Shown in pieces: positions 53,141 to 61,966 of a stretch of DNA of 64,000 nucleotides (position 1 is its first letter; each line of letters begins with the position of its first letter). The DNA comes from Clostridium estertheticum. Lineage in GTDB: Bacteria; Bacillota; Clostridia; Clostridiales; Clostridiaceae. The notes beneath the pieces were generated by a model that was given only the letters and a program-made list of their open reading frames with translations, had not been told where the DNA came from and made no database searches. The stretch spans positions 4,485,001-4,549,000 of the forward strand of contig NZ_JAAMNH020000001.1 of the NCBI RefSeq assembly GCF_011065935.2, in the 5' to 3' direction. The translations under genes were made by a program, and so were the position numbers.

Positions 53141-53165
53141 GAGGGAGGTATGACTGAGCTTGCTC

Positions 53166-56100
53166 CTATTTTGAAATTGTCATTGTCAATGTTGCTGTTG
53201 TAGCTGTTGCAGCACCTTTTGACAATCCTACTGTGAATGTGTAAGTTCCATCTGTTGTACCTGCTACAGCTGGTGTGTAAAGAACTTTTGTTACTGTTGC
53301 TGTTACGCCATCCATTGCCAATGTTGCAATTTTAGCTTCAATCGCTGCTTTTACTGCAGGTTCATCTATAGCTAATATTGTAGTCATTGAATATGGTGCT
53401 GCAGCTACTAAGCCTTTAACTGTTGATACTGATGCTGCTGCTGATGCTGCTGCTGCTCTTGCGTCTGATGCTGTTTTTGCTGTTGCTATTGCTGGAGTTA
53501 CTGCATCTTGTATTTTTGTTTTTGTTGTTAATGTTGCTTTAGCTGTAAATAATGCTGTTGCTACTTCCGTTTTACCAGTTGCATCTAATCCAGCATAATT
53601 TGTTAATGTTAATGTCATTTCATTTGCATCTAACAATGTTCCCACTGCTGCTGCGTTTGTTGCAGTTGTAAACTTAGCTACATTTACTGCTTCAGCTGCT
53701 GCAGCACTTATTGCACTTGCTAATGTTAAATCTGCTACTGCAAATAGATTGCTTTGTGGTAAAGCATAGACTGCATCGTAAGCTTCTGTATCTTGGATAT
53801 ATTTTGCATCAGATTTAACTGCTACTCTATATTTTCCATTTTCAGCAGTATTTCCACTTACTGTTATCTGTACCTTTGAATTGTCAGCCATTAAATTAGT
53901 AGTATAATCAGTGTTCGGACTTAATATTTTTCCATCTGAGTCTCTAGTAACTACAAAGTCTTGAGCATAGAATTGATCTACACCTGAACTTACAATCGCA
54001 TCTCCTGCAAGATTTTCAGTAAATCCAACAGTTATTACTTGTTGTGCTATAGTTCCTGATACTACGAATTCTGTTATAGCTGGTGATGCGGCTAATTGAA
54101 CTCTTGGTGCTAGTTCATCAATTATACCTGTAGCGTTTATTGTTAAAGCAGTTTGTGAACCAATACCTATTTGACCCGCTACAGTATTAATTGTTGAATC
54201 AGTTCCTCTTATTGTTATAACCGGTTTAATTCCTGTATTAACAAGAGGATTTTTTAAATTAAGTGTTACTACATTTGTATTATCTGTTGTTACTGATTCT
54301 ACATCTGATCCTACTACTGTAAAATCATTAGCACTAGCTTTTGCAATACCCTGATCAAATGATACTTTTATTGTTTTTAATCCTGTTATAGCTGCTGCTT
54401 TAAATCCTGCTGCAGATGTAGCTGTTGTATCTTTGTAGTAAGCTTTTAAATTCACCGTTTGAATAGCTGATATGCCTACTGGATATACAAAACCATCTAA
54501 CACATTTCCTGCTATATCTTTAACTCCCATTACTTTTACTTCAGTTAATCCTGAAGCACCAAATAATAACTCTTCATTATCAATTCTGCTTGGAAAGTCA
54601 ATAAGGATTGCTTTAGAATCTTGTACTACTGATAGCGTTGCATCTGATGGTAATGTTCTTTGAACACCATTATAAGTCATAACATAGTTACTTGGGTTTG
54701 CAAGAGTTGCTGCATCCATTTTTTCGTTAAATGCAACTACTACTCTTCTAACACCTGTTGTTGGGCTATAAGCTATAGAGTGTGAAGCATACTTAGGTGC
54801 AGTTGTATCTCCTAATGTTAATTCTTGTGTATAATCTAGCATAGTGTTTTGTAATGTAGTTGCATCTTTAATTCCAGAAACCTTAACTGTATTAGTTCCT
54901 TGTGGTAATGCTTCATACATTGTAACAATAACTGCGTTACCATCTTCTGTAACTAAAGATGCAGTATTAATACTTCTAACCTTACTATCTTTATCAGTAA
55001 CTACAACAAAATCTCTATATGAACTTAAAACATTAATCTTCTTGTTGAATGTAATTTTAAATGATTTATTATCAGCATTTGCTTTAATCTGAAGCACTTC
55101 TGGTCTTGTTTGATCTAAAGTTGCTTTAACTAACTTTGTAGTTTCAGTTATAACATTTCCGCTATAATCTTTTATACCTTCAACATTTACTACAGTTTCA
55201 TAAGATGGTAGTGATTTGCCAACTCCTATGAATTCAAAATCATACTTGTTTCCTGCGACTCTAGTCTTTGCAGTTGCTTTTATCTTAGTATCTCCTGATT
55301 TCCAGTATACATTAGCAACGTCTACTGTATTAGGATCAACATCTTCGCTAAATGTAACAGTTAATTTTTCTAAAGTAGCTGATACTTCAGTCATAGTAGG
55401 TGCGACTTTGTCTTCTACTACTGTGAATTTCTGTTCAAAGTTTAAAGATTTTAAACCTGAGAAGTCTTCTGCTCCAACTATTGTTAAAGTATGCTCTCCA
55501 ACTGTTAATGTAGTTGTGTCATAAGGAGTTAATGTAACTTCTCTATCTCCAACTGAAGGTGAACCGTAGAATGCTTTTCCATCTAATTTGAAACTACCAA
55601 TTGATGCAGTCTTAATTGGTTCAGAAAAAACTACCTTTACCGCTTTAGTTCCTAGTGGAACAACACTAACAACTGTTGGAATCGTGCTATCAACTGGTGT
55701 AAATACCATGTCCTTAACATCTAAAACTTTATCTCCTGCTTTAACGCCTTTGATAGAAATCTTATCTGCTTTTTGATTTGCAAGATAATTACCTGCAACA
55801 GAAGCATCAAGGGTTAATCTAACAGTAGTACCATCTTCTAATAATGAAGCTGTTTTTATTGTTTTAGCTGAAGCTATTGTATAATTATCTTTATTTTGTG
55901 CAGTTGCTTTATCTACAGATGTTGAGAATTTAACTTCTACTTCTAAAAGATTAACAGCAGTTACTGATGCAACTGTTAATGTACTTACAGCATCTTTATC
56001 TGCAGCATCAAATTTAGTTTCTACTCCAGCAGCACTTTTATAAGTTACAGCTGGTATCTTACTTGCATCTACTTTTAATCCTGAAACATTGTCTATCCAA

Positions 56101-56312
56101 TTTCCAGCGAAATCTTTAACGTAAATTGTTCCACCTGTAAGTATTGCATTAGTGATTTCAGTAACATTTTTTACATCATTAACATAGTTTATGTCAAATG
56201 CTTTGTTACCTATTACTACTGTACCATTAGTCATTGCAGCAAAAGCTGAGAAAGATGTTGATCCTGCTACCATTAATGCAGCAAGAGCTGAACTTGTAAT
56301 TTTCTTGTTCAT
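53166..56312 (-). CDS. Very large surface protein, module A, Ig-like domains and Ala-rich C-terminus
   Basis: 1048 residues: signal peptide (1-25), module A (about 28-110: GTVVIGNKAFDINYVND, GGTIYVKDFAGNWIDN, DASKIPAVTYK), then about seven Big_5/SbsA-like domains (VTAVNLLEVEVKFSTSVDKA; TKAVKVVFSEPIKTAS; VRRVVVAFNEKMDAAT). A predicted helical Ala/Thr-rich region (~865-985) and a final strand-rich segment (YTPAVAGTTDGTYTFTVGLS) complete it. AGGT precedes ATG 56312. It is 98 bp downstream of a module B gene, exactly as at 38157-41812. No LPXTG or SLH motif. Likely a wall or S-layer-like structural protein. Confidence 0.85.
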   Translation of the reverse strand: MNKKITSSALAALMVAGSTSFSAFAAMTNGTVVIGNKAFDINYVNDVKNVTEITNAILTGGTIYVKDFAGNWIDNVSGLKVDASKIPAVTYKSAAGVETKFDAADKDAVSTLTVASVTAVNLLEVEVKFSTSVDKATAQNKDNYTIASAKTIKTASLLEDGTTVRLTLDASVAGNYLANQKADKISIKGVKAGDKVLDVKDMVFTPVDSTIPTVVSVVPLGTKAVKVVFSEPIKTASIGSFKLDGKAFYGSPSVGDREVTLTPYDTTTLTVGEHTLTIVGAEDFSGLKSLNFEQKFTVVEDKVAPTMTEVSATLEKLTVTFSEDVDPNTVDVANVYWKSGDTKIKATAKTRVAGNKYDFEFIGVGKSLPSYETVVNVEGIKDYSGNVITETTKLVKATLDQTRPEVLQIKANADNKSFKITFNKKINVLSSYRDFVVVTDKDSKVRSINTASLVTEDGNAVIVTMYEALPQGTNTVKVSGIKDATTLQNTMLDYTQELTLGDTTAPKYASHSIAYSPTTGVRRVVVAFNEKMDAATLANPSNYVMTYNGVQRTLPSDATLSVVQDSKAILIDFPSRIDNEELLFGASGLTEVKVMGVKDIAGNVLDGFVYPVGISAIQTVNLKAYYKDTTATSAAGFKAAAITGLKTIKVSFDQGIAKASANDFTVVGSDVESVTTDNTNVVTLNLKNPLVNTGIKPVITIRGTDSTINTVAGQIGIGSQTALTINATGIIDELAPRVQLAASPAITEFVVSGTIAQQVITVGFTENLAGDAIVSSGVDQFYAQDFVVTRDSDGKILSPNTDYTTNLMADNSKVQITVSGNTAENGKYRVAVKSDAKYIQDTEAYDAVYALPQSNLFAVADLTLASAISAAAAEAVNVAKFTTATNAAAVGTLLDANEMTLTLTNYAGLDATGKTEVATALFTAKATLTTKTKIQDAVTPAIATAKTASDARAAAASAAASVSTVKGLVAAAPYSMTTILAIDEPAVKAAIEAKIATLAMDGVTATVTKVLYTPAVAGTTDGTYTFTVGLSKGAATATTATLTMTISK

Positions 56313-56410
56313 ATATTTCTACCTCCATTTAATTTGGTTTTATTTTAATATTTTTTATTAACTACCCCTAATTAAATTTTAATTAAGGGTTAAAGTTCTT
56401 TTAAAAGCTA

Positions 56411-57772
56411 TTATTTAGCAGCTACTAAAACTACTGCTTCTGATGTTCCAACTACTGTTCCAGCTGCATCAAATAATTTAACTGTAACTTTATCTCCAGC
56501 AACTTTTGCTGGGAATATTGTTGTAGTTGCTCCTAATTTAACGATAGCTGAAATAGGATTTACGCCGTCAAGTATTTGATAACTAACTGCGTTTGCTTGA
56601 GTTGAAGTAACAGTTCCTAATGATCCAACTCCAGTAGTAGATGGTTTTACTGTTGCAGTAACTTCTGATTTAACAGGTGGTACTGTTGTAATTGTTCCTG
56701 ATTGTCCTAAAGCTACTGGTATTTCTTTAACTAATACTGAACTTGCATCTAGTAATTTAACATTTACTTTGTCTCCTGCAACTTTTGCTGGGAAAACTGT
56801 TGTAGATGTTCCAAGATCAACGATAGCTGATATAGGAGTTACTCCATCAAATATTTGGTATTTTTTAGCTGTAGCAAATGTTTTAACGCCATCAGCTGTT
56901 AAAGTTACACTTCCTATTGCTCCAACGCCAGTAGTAGATGGTGCAATAGTAGTTTTAAATATTTCTGTTGTTGAATCAGTAACAGTTACCATTATTGTTT
57001 TCCAAGCCTCATATGTTCCATAAGTTTTACCTTGGTTTTTAATAGTTTTATCTGTTTCTGCTAAGTAATTTTTCCAAGTTGTTGATTTTGCTGTATTTGC
57101 ATGTACAACAACCATGTAAGTTCCTGCTTTTTCAAATGTGTATGATGGAGTTGCAGAGTAATCTGATACTCTATTTGTCCATACTCCAGTTGTTGGATTG
57201 TATATATGCATTCTGTATAGGTATGGTCCTTCGATTCCGCCTATTCCTTCTATTCCGTTGAATTTAACTGTTAAACCGCTAGTTTCAAAGTTAGCTTTTC
57301 CATTAGCGTATACTCTGTTAGAATCATTTTTAGAAACACAGTTAAGTGAAGCTGCATAGTAAGTATCAAAATCGCCTAGGCTATTCTTTTGAACGCCTGT
57401 TGTTCCAGCTTTTTTTACCCATACTGAAAGTTTGTGTTGTCCTAATGTATATTTTGCTGTTTCTGGTAATACATAAGGTGTTTTAGCATTAACTGCTTCT
57501 GTGTATCCTTTTGTTAATTCTGTCCATGCTTTACCATCGAATTGGAATGCTCTGTACTGAACATCACCTGTATAGTTTGAAGTTACTGTAAAATTTTCAG
57601 TATCTCCAACAATTAGTGGTGAATGGCTTATTCCAACATAATTTACTGTTGGATTAACTACAGCTAGTATTGGAGTAGCTGTTGCAGCTTTTGCAGTAAC
57701 ATTGCCTAAAACTCCGGCCATTACAAATATTGCTGCCATGAATATGCTTAGTGATTTTTTGATTTGTTTCAT
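56411..57772 (-). CDS. Secreted protein with two module B repeats, paralog
   Basis: 453 residues, colinear with and very similar to the protein at 40460-41812: same signal peptide (KQIKKSLSIFMAAIFVMAGV), same N-terminal GDVQYRAFQFDGKAWTELTK and GQHKLSVWVKKAGTTG parts, and two C-terminal repeats (YQIFDGVTPISA, YQILDGVNPISA, each followed by a TT-FPAKVAGDKV sequence). The start ATG 57772 matches the paralog. The gene, its leader and its downstream neighbour form a duplicated pair with the 38-42 kb locus. Confidence 0.86.
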   Translation of the reverse strand: MKQIKKSLSIFMAAIFVMAGVLGNVTAKAATATPILAVVNPTVNYVGISHSPLIVGDTENFTVTSNYTGDVQYRAFQFDGKAWTELTKGYTEAVNAKTPYVLPETAKYTLGQHKLSVWVKKAGTTGVQKNSLGDFDTYYAASLNCVSKNDSNRVYANGKANFETSGLTVKFNGIEGIGGIEGPYLYRMHIYNPTTGVWTNRVSDYSATPSYTFEKAGTYMVVVHANTAKSTTWKNYLAETDKTIKNQGKTYGTYEAWKTIMVTVTDSTTEIFKTTIAPSTTGVGAIGSVTLTADGVKTFATAKKYQIFDGVTPISAIVDLGTSTTVFPAKVAGDKVNVKLLDASSVLVKEIPVALGQSGTITTVPPVKSEVTATVKPSTTGVGSLGTVTSTQANAVSYQILDGVNPISAIVKLGATTTIFPAKVAGDKVTVKLFDAAGTVVGTSEAVVLVAAK

Positions 57773-57955
57773 ATAGTTTGTCCCTCCCATTAATATATAC
57801 TTTTTATTTTGTTAAAAATAAAAACATGATTATGATTGTAGTCTCTTTTAAAGATTACAATTCCGTCTTCTTTAACTACACCCCCTAGAGAGCTATTTTT
57901 TTGTTACTATAAAACTAAGTAATTATGTTTTAAAGTAACAAAGTAATTAAAGACT
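57773..57955 (-). ncRNA. Conserved structured 5' leader, copy 2
   Basis: Homologous to 41813-42000. The helices are CTTTAATTAC / GTAGTTAAAG (57943-57952 with 57870-57879) and GTTACT / AGTAAC (57934-57939 with 57903-57908). The conserved CTAGGGGGTGTAG and the stretch down to the ribosome site GGGAGGG are retained. Similarity stops abruptly beyond about 57955, which probably marks the 5' end of the transcript. Confidence 0.55.
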
Positions 57956-58144
57956 TAAATGTGTTTGTGATATTTTTAGAATGTATGGCGTTTGTTTACC
58001 ATATTATGAAATGCCATGAGTTATTTATGATATTGTAATACATTTACATAAAATTCATGGTATATGTATTATATAACTCTTTTGGTTAAATTTCAACTTT
58101 TTTATTAAAATTTAACTTGATTCCATTTATTTTCATAACTTACA

Positions 58145-58440
58145 CTTATATAACGTTTATGGTTATATTTTAGTTGCAAGTTTTTGAAAACTTTTTTACT
58201 TTTATTTACTTGGATTAATTTTCACATAGTTAACAAAGTTTCCTCTATTTCATATGTTTTCTAGTTCCACACTTATATAACGTTTATCTTTGTAATTTAG
58301 TTGCAGTTTTTTGAATCTTTTTTACTTTTATTTACTTGGTTTAATTTTCACATATATATTAAAATTTTCTCTATTTCATATGTATTCTTGTTTTACATCT
58401 ATATAACGTTTATCATTACAATATAGTTGCACTTTTCTAA
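58145..58440. repeat. Three tandem repeats of about 126 bp
   Basis: The motif TAACGTTTAT recurs at 58151, 58278 and 58404 (spacings 127 and 126 bp). Each is preceded by TATA and followed by a (T/A)TAGTTGCA motif about 20 bases later; the first two units also share TTTTACTTTTATTTACTTGG and a TTCACATA stretch. The third copy is truncated. The array fills the gap between the leader of the module B gene and the DUF4397 gene. Confidence 0.8.
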
Positions 58441-58607
58441 ATATTTTTATAATTAAAATCACAAAATACACATATATACTTTAGTGTATTTTTAGCCCTT
58501 TATATGTCTATTACAAACAACCATATTTTATTCCAACTAATTTCAGTAACCTTCCAGGAATTTTCTTCATATATTAGTATAGTAGAAATATTTGAAGGGA
58601 GCCTTTT

Positions 58608-59276
58608 ATGTTCTATTGTCCAAAAAATGTTTATAATCCTTATTCTCTATATCGTGTAAGCCCTGCGACTTCATATTTTAGAATTCTTCACGCTTCACCT
58701 AAATCACCAGCTGTTGATGTATATATTAATGATATATTGAAATTTAATAACCTTGCCTATGCCTCTTTTACAGATTATATAGAGGTTATCACTGGTGATT
58801 ACAATTTAAAACTCTATCCAGCGGGTACTAAAACTACCCCAATACTTAATAAAAACCTTTTTGTTCCACCTGAAAAAATTTATACTGTTGCAGCTATAGG
58901 TTTATTGCCTAACATTGATGTACTCCCTGTTCCTGAAACTAAAATTATAAAACCTGCTGATATGGTATATATTAAATTTGCTCATTTATCACCTAATGCT
59001 GGCCCTGTAGATATTGTATTACCAGATGGTAAGATTCTATTTAAAAATATTAGTTACAAAGCATTTACTGATTATATACAAATTCCTGCGGGCACCTATA
59101 CTTTAGAAGCTAGACCTACTGGCACCAAAACTACAATTTTATACATTCCTAATGTAAAACTAAAATCTCAACGTTTTTACACCGTTTATGCTATAGGCCT
59201 ACTCAATGGTCGACCAGGCCTTCAAGCACTAATTCCTCTTGATGGTAGTTCTTATTTAGAAGTACGCGAAGACTAG
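58608..59276 (+). CDS. DUF4397 domain protein (two domains)
   Basis: 222 residues in two homologous halves. Each begins like FRILHASPKSPAVDVYIND or IKFAHLSPNAGPVDIVLPDG and continues with NLAYASFTDYIEVITGDYNLKLYPAGTKT-type or YKAFTDYIQIPAGTYTLEARPTGTKT-type sequence, ending in a YTVxAIGLL strand. This is the DUF4397 beta-sandwich, usually extracellular. No signal peptide is obvious at the N-terminus (FYCPKNVYNPYSLYRV). AAGGGAG precedes ATG 58608. It is monocistronic with its own terminator. Confidence 0.85.
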   Translation: MFYCPKNVYNPYSLYRVSPATSYFRILHASPKSPAVDVYINDILKFNNLAYASFTDYIEVITGDYNLKLYPAGTKTTPILNKNLFVPPEKIYTVAAIGLLPNIDVLPVPETKIIKPADMVYIKFAHLSPNAGPVDIVLPDGKILFKNISYKAFTDYIQIPAGTYTLEARPTGTKTTILYIPNVKLKSQRFYTVYAIGLLNGRPGLQALIPLDGSSYLEVRED

Positions 59277-59330
59277 TTATACACCACATTTTTCATATCA
59301 CAGACTTTAAATATTTGTAAAAGAAACTTT

Positions 59331-59377
59331 AAGGCATAAAGTTCTAGGAAACCTTCCTGGTGCTTTATGCCTTTTTT
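59331..59377 (+). terminator. Terminator after DUF4397 gene
   Basis: AAGGCATAAAG / CTTTATGCCTT 11-bp stem with an inner AGGAA / TTCCT helix and a T6 tail. Confidence 0.9.
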
Positions 59378-59414
59378 AATTTGTACTAGGCTTCATACTT
59401 TTTTCATAGTCATA

Positions 59415-59443
59415 TTGATGTGTTTATAAGAAGATGTTATAAT
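59415..59443 (+). promoter_or_regulatory. SigA-type promoter for PTS EIIC-like gene
   Basis: TTGATG (59415-59420), 17-bp spacer, TATAAT (59438-59443), about 80 bp before the start codon. Confidence 0.75.
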
Positions 59444-59526
59444 ATTGTGAGTTGTGTATGTATATTCACTGGTATATACTTATGTATAGTTTGTACCAAT
59501 TATATTTTATTTTAGGAGGATAACTC

Positions 59527-60552
59527 ATGGAAAAATTAAAAAGCATTATAAAAAAAGGAATTAATAGATATTTATTAGGCGCCTTAAGTGCTATGGCATT
59601 AGGTCTATTTGCTTCATTAATCATTGGACTAATAATAAGCCAATTATCAAAAATTCCAGGACTTGACTTTCTTAAAGAGTTTGCAGCAATCATTTCATCT
59701 AAATCCCCCGTAGTTGGCTGCGCTATAGGTGTTGCTGTTGCTTGGGGCTTAAAGGTTACCCCACTTGCAATGTTTTCCTCAGCTGCCACTGGTGCATTTG
59801 GATATATGTATATGGGCGGTGGACCAGTAGGTGCTTTCGTCGCTGCAGTAATAGGTGCCGAACTTGGAAATTTAGTGTCTGGAAAAACAAAGCTTGATAT
59901 TGTTATAGTTCCCATTGTTACTATTGTTACTGGAAGTATAGCAGGCAAATTTGTTGGTCCTTATATATCAGCCTTTATGATAGGTTTAGGTGCACTCATA
60001 AATTCCGCTACGAGTCTTATGCCTATTCCAATGGGTATCGCTGTATCTACTTTAATGGGCATGACGCTCTCTTCTCCAATTAGTAGTGCAGCCATAGCAA
60101 TTTCACTTAATATGTCAGGCCTTGCAGCCGGTGCTGCTACTGTAGGTTGTAGTGCTCAAATGATTGGCTTTGCTGTTTCTAGTTATAGAGAAAACAAGGT
60201 AGGTGGTTTACTATCTCAAGGACTAGGCACCTCCAAGTTACAGTTACCTAACATAATACGCCGTCCTCAAGTTTGGATACCCCCTACCCTAGCAGGTGCA
60301 ATCTTGGGACCTCTTTCTACAACTATTTTTTCCATGAAAAATAATTCACTAGGTGCAGGTATGGGCACAAGTGGCCTTGTAGGTCAATTCGGAACTCTGG
60401 CAGCTATGCAAGGCAGTGAACCTACCTCCATAATAGTATTAAAAATAATACTTCTACACTTTATAGCCCCTGCAGTCTTAACCTTAATTTTCTCAGAGCT
60501 TATGAGAAATAAAGGCTGGACAAGAGAAGGCGACTTAAAGCTTGAACTTTAA
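59527..60552 (+). CDS. PTS EIIC-like membrane protein (PTS_EIIC_2 family)
   Basis: 341 residues, about ten membrane helices rich in Gly and Ala. Segments such as SSKSPVVGCAIGVAVAWGLK, GPVGAFVAAVIGAELGNLV and PTLAGAILGPLSTTIF are typical of the PTS_EIIC_2 family of putative transporters. AGGAGG precedes ATG 59527. No EIIA, EIIB or sugar-metabolism gene is adjacent, so phosphotransfer coupling is uncertain and it may act as an independent transporter. It has its own promoter and terminator. Confidence 0.83.
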   Translation: MEKLKSIIKKGINRYLLGALSAMALGLFASLIIGLIISQLSKIPGLDFLKEFAAIISSKSPVVGCAIGVAVAWGLKVTPLAMFSSAATGAFGYMYMGGGPVGAFVAAVIGAELGNLVSGKTKLDIVIVPIVTIVTGSIAGKFVGPYISAFMIGLGALINSATSLMPIPMGIAVSTLMGMTLSSPISSAAIAISLNMSGLAAGAATVGCSAQMIGFAVSSYRENKVGGLLSQGLGTSKLQLPNIIRRPQVWIPPTLAGAILGPLSTTIFSMKNNSLGAGMGTSGLVGQFGTLAAMQGSEPTSIIVLKIILLHFIAPAVLTLIFSELMRNKGWTREGDLKLEL

Positions 60553-60556
60553 GCTG

Positions 60557-60580
60557 GTGCCACCCACGTGGCAAGTGGCA
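60557..60580 (+). repeat. Dispersed GTGCCACCCACGTGGCA repeat, single arm
   Basis: 24 bases identical to the copy at 62182 and one mismatch from the arms at 13616. Similarity to the 62182 copy continues for about 40 more bases, to about 60620. Confidence 0.8.
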
Positions 60581-60594
60581 TGTTTAGATTTAAG

Positions 60595-60632
60595 AAAGCT
60601 CTTAAAATACATGGATGTATTTTAGGAGCTTT
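60595..60632 (+). terminator. Terminator after PTS EIIC-like gene
   Basis: An 18-bp stem AAAGCTCTTAAAATACAT with one wobble, 2-base loop, then TGATTTTC. Confidence 0.75.
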
Positions 60633-60836
60633 GATTTTCTCCTCTATTATAAGCGATACTTATTTCCAAATTAATCTCACACCATTGGTGTGTGAAATTA
60701 GCTAGAGTATGCATATTGTGGATGAAAATGGTTTTTACGCGTTAACCTACTTTTCTTCTCCTCATACCACATATTTAACACCCATAATATCACCCTTGAT
60801 ATCGAAACAATGTACGTCAGTGCTCAGAGATTTTCA

Positions 60837-60893
60837 GATAGCTTCCATATAAATTATATAAATAGCCTTTAATTCATTTAAAAGATTATTTTT
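60837..60893 (+). repeat. Direct repeat flanking the Rpn-type gene, left copy
   Basis: Matches 61967-62025 over about 58 bases (ATATAAATTATA, CCTTTAATT, ATTTAAAAG and TTATTTTT all shared), with several substitutions and one indel. It lies about 100 bp before the gene. Confidence 0.65.
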
Positions 60894-60991
60894 GGTTTCA
60901 ACTTTATTTTAATGGTTAAAAACTAATGTAAACAAAAAATCGATATAATATAATAAGAGTAATTAACGAAGTACAAGGAAGTGAATAACTG

Positions 60992-61933
60992 ATGATAAAG
61001 AAACATGATTTTGATGCAGCATGGAAATCAATTTTGGAAGCATTTGAAATAGAAATAGTCGAATTACTTTTTCCAGAGATATTTAATAATATAGCTTGGG
61101 AACTCGGAACAGAATCATTAGATAAAGAATTGCAAGAAATACAAAAGGATATATTTGATAAAGATAGTAGTGAAAAAGTAATATCGGATAAAATAATAAA
61201 AGTGAGATTAAAAGATAAAGGAAGCAAGATATTATTTATACATGTAGAGGTACAAAGTTATGGCAGTGGGTATGAAGTTTTTGGTGAAAGAATGTTTAGA
61301 TACTTTTATAGTATATGGGACAAATTTAGATATAAGTATAAGGATAACTCAGAAATAGTAGCTGCTGCAATTTATACCTATAGTGGTGACCGTGGAAAGG
61401 ATAAAAGCTATGTTTATAAACTACCAGAGATAGAAAATACTATACTAACATATAACTTTAAAACTATTGATGTAGAAAAAATAAAGTTTGAAGAAATTAA
61501 TGATGATAACCCCTTAAAATTAGTTTTTAAAATGGCAAAAAATTTATTAGAAATAGGTGCAAGAGATGAAGATATATTAAAGGCAAAAATAGAATTAGGT
61601 GAAGAATTATCAACTTATGATAAAGTTAAAAATAGTGAACAAATAAAATCATTAGTAGATTTTTTAGAATACTTATTTTTACTCCAAGATCCGGAGTTAG
61701 AGAAAGAATATGAAAATTTCAAAAATATAAGAGGGGGTGCATTTAAAATGAGTATAGAGGAAATTAGGAAATTGCACTATAAGGAAGAAGGACGAGAAGA
61801 AGGACGAAAAGATGAACGAAAACAATTAATACTTAATCAATATAAAAAGGGACTTTCTATAGAATATATTGCAGAAATAAATGATCTTGATGTTGAATAT
61901 GTGAAAGAAATACTAAAAAATAGTCATCAGTAG
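60992..61933 (+). CDS. Rpn/YhgA-type PD-(D/E)XK nuclease-like protein
   Basis: 313 residues. The N-terminal DFDAAWKSILEAFEIEIVELLFPE and the catalytic-type segment LFIHVEVQSYG, with the Glu-x-Gln of the PD-(D/E)XK core, fit the Rpn (recombination-promoting nuclease) family. It has a helical middle, then a charged KEEGREEGRKDERKQLI helix and a C-terminal HTH-like IEYIAEINDLDVEYVKEIL. Such genes are often horizontally spread and present in many copies. A GGAAGTG site precedes ATG 60992. The gene lies between direct repeats of ~58 bp. Confidence 0.82.
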   Translation: MIKKHDFDAAWKSILEAFEIEIVELLFPEIFNNIAWELGTESLDKELQEIQKDIFDKDSSEKVISDKIIKVRLKDKGSKILFIHVEVQSYGSGYEVFGERMFRYFYSIWDKFRYKYKDNSEIVAAAIYTYSGDRGKDKSYVYKLPEIENTILTYNFKTIDVEKIKFEEINDDNPLKLVFKMAKNLLEIGARDEDILKAKIELGEELSTYDKVKNSEQIKSLVDFLEYLFLLQDPELEKEYENFKNIRGGAFKMSIEEIRKLHYKEEGREEGRKDERKQLILNQYKKGLSIEYIAEINDLDVEYVKEILKNSHQ

Positions 61934-61966
61934 AATAACTTCACTACGGTACCAATAGATTCCTGG

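Larger units (their letters stand above)
52721..53165. other. Intergenic region with two minus-strand terminators, a coding remnant and a repeat
   Basis: Contains the hairpins at 52834 and 53007, the repeat at 53088 and a 33-codon minus-strand open stretch (52991 to 52893, VEGKRKLGEDGTSDADLAD then VKLVRKVERLRKE). That stretch has no ribosome site and looks like the end of a lost gene. The charged helical sequence could come from an IS3-type OrfA, but that is a guess. Confidence 0.4.

Noticed and set aside
58145..58440. CRISPR array
   Set aside because: Units of ~126 bp with gradual divergence and no constant spacer-repeat pattern; no cas genes in the window.
59466..59948. Minus-strand frame over the start of the PTS EIIC-like gene
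   Set aside because: Antisense to a clear membrane protein with promoter and ribosome site; biased composition mirrors the coding strand.
60595..60632. Part of the dispersed repeat rather than a terminator
   Set aside because: Although it continues from the repeat at 60557, the 18-bp stem is specific to this copy and sits where the gene needs a terminator; the copy at 62182 has no such stem.
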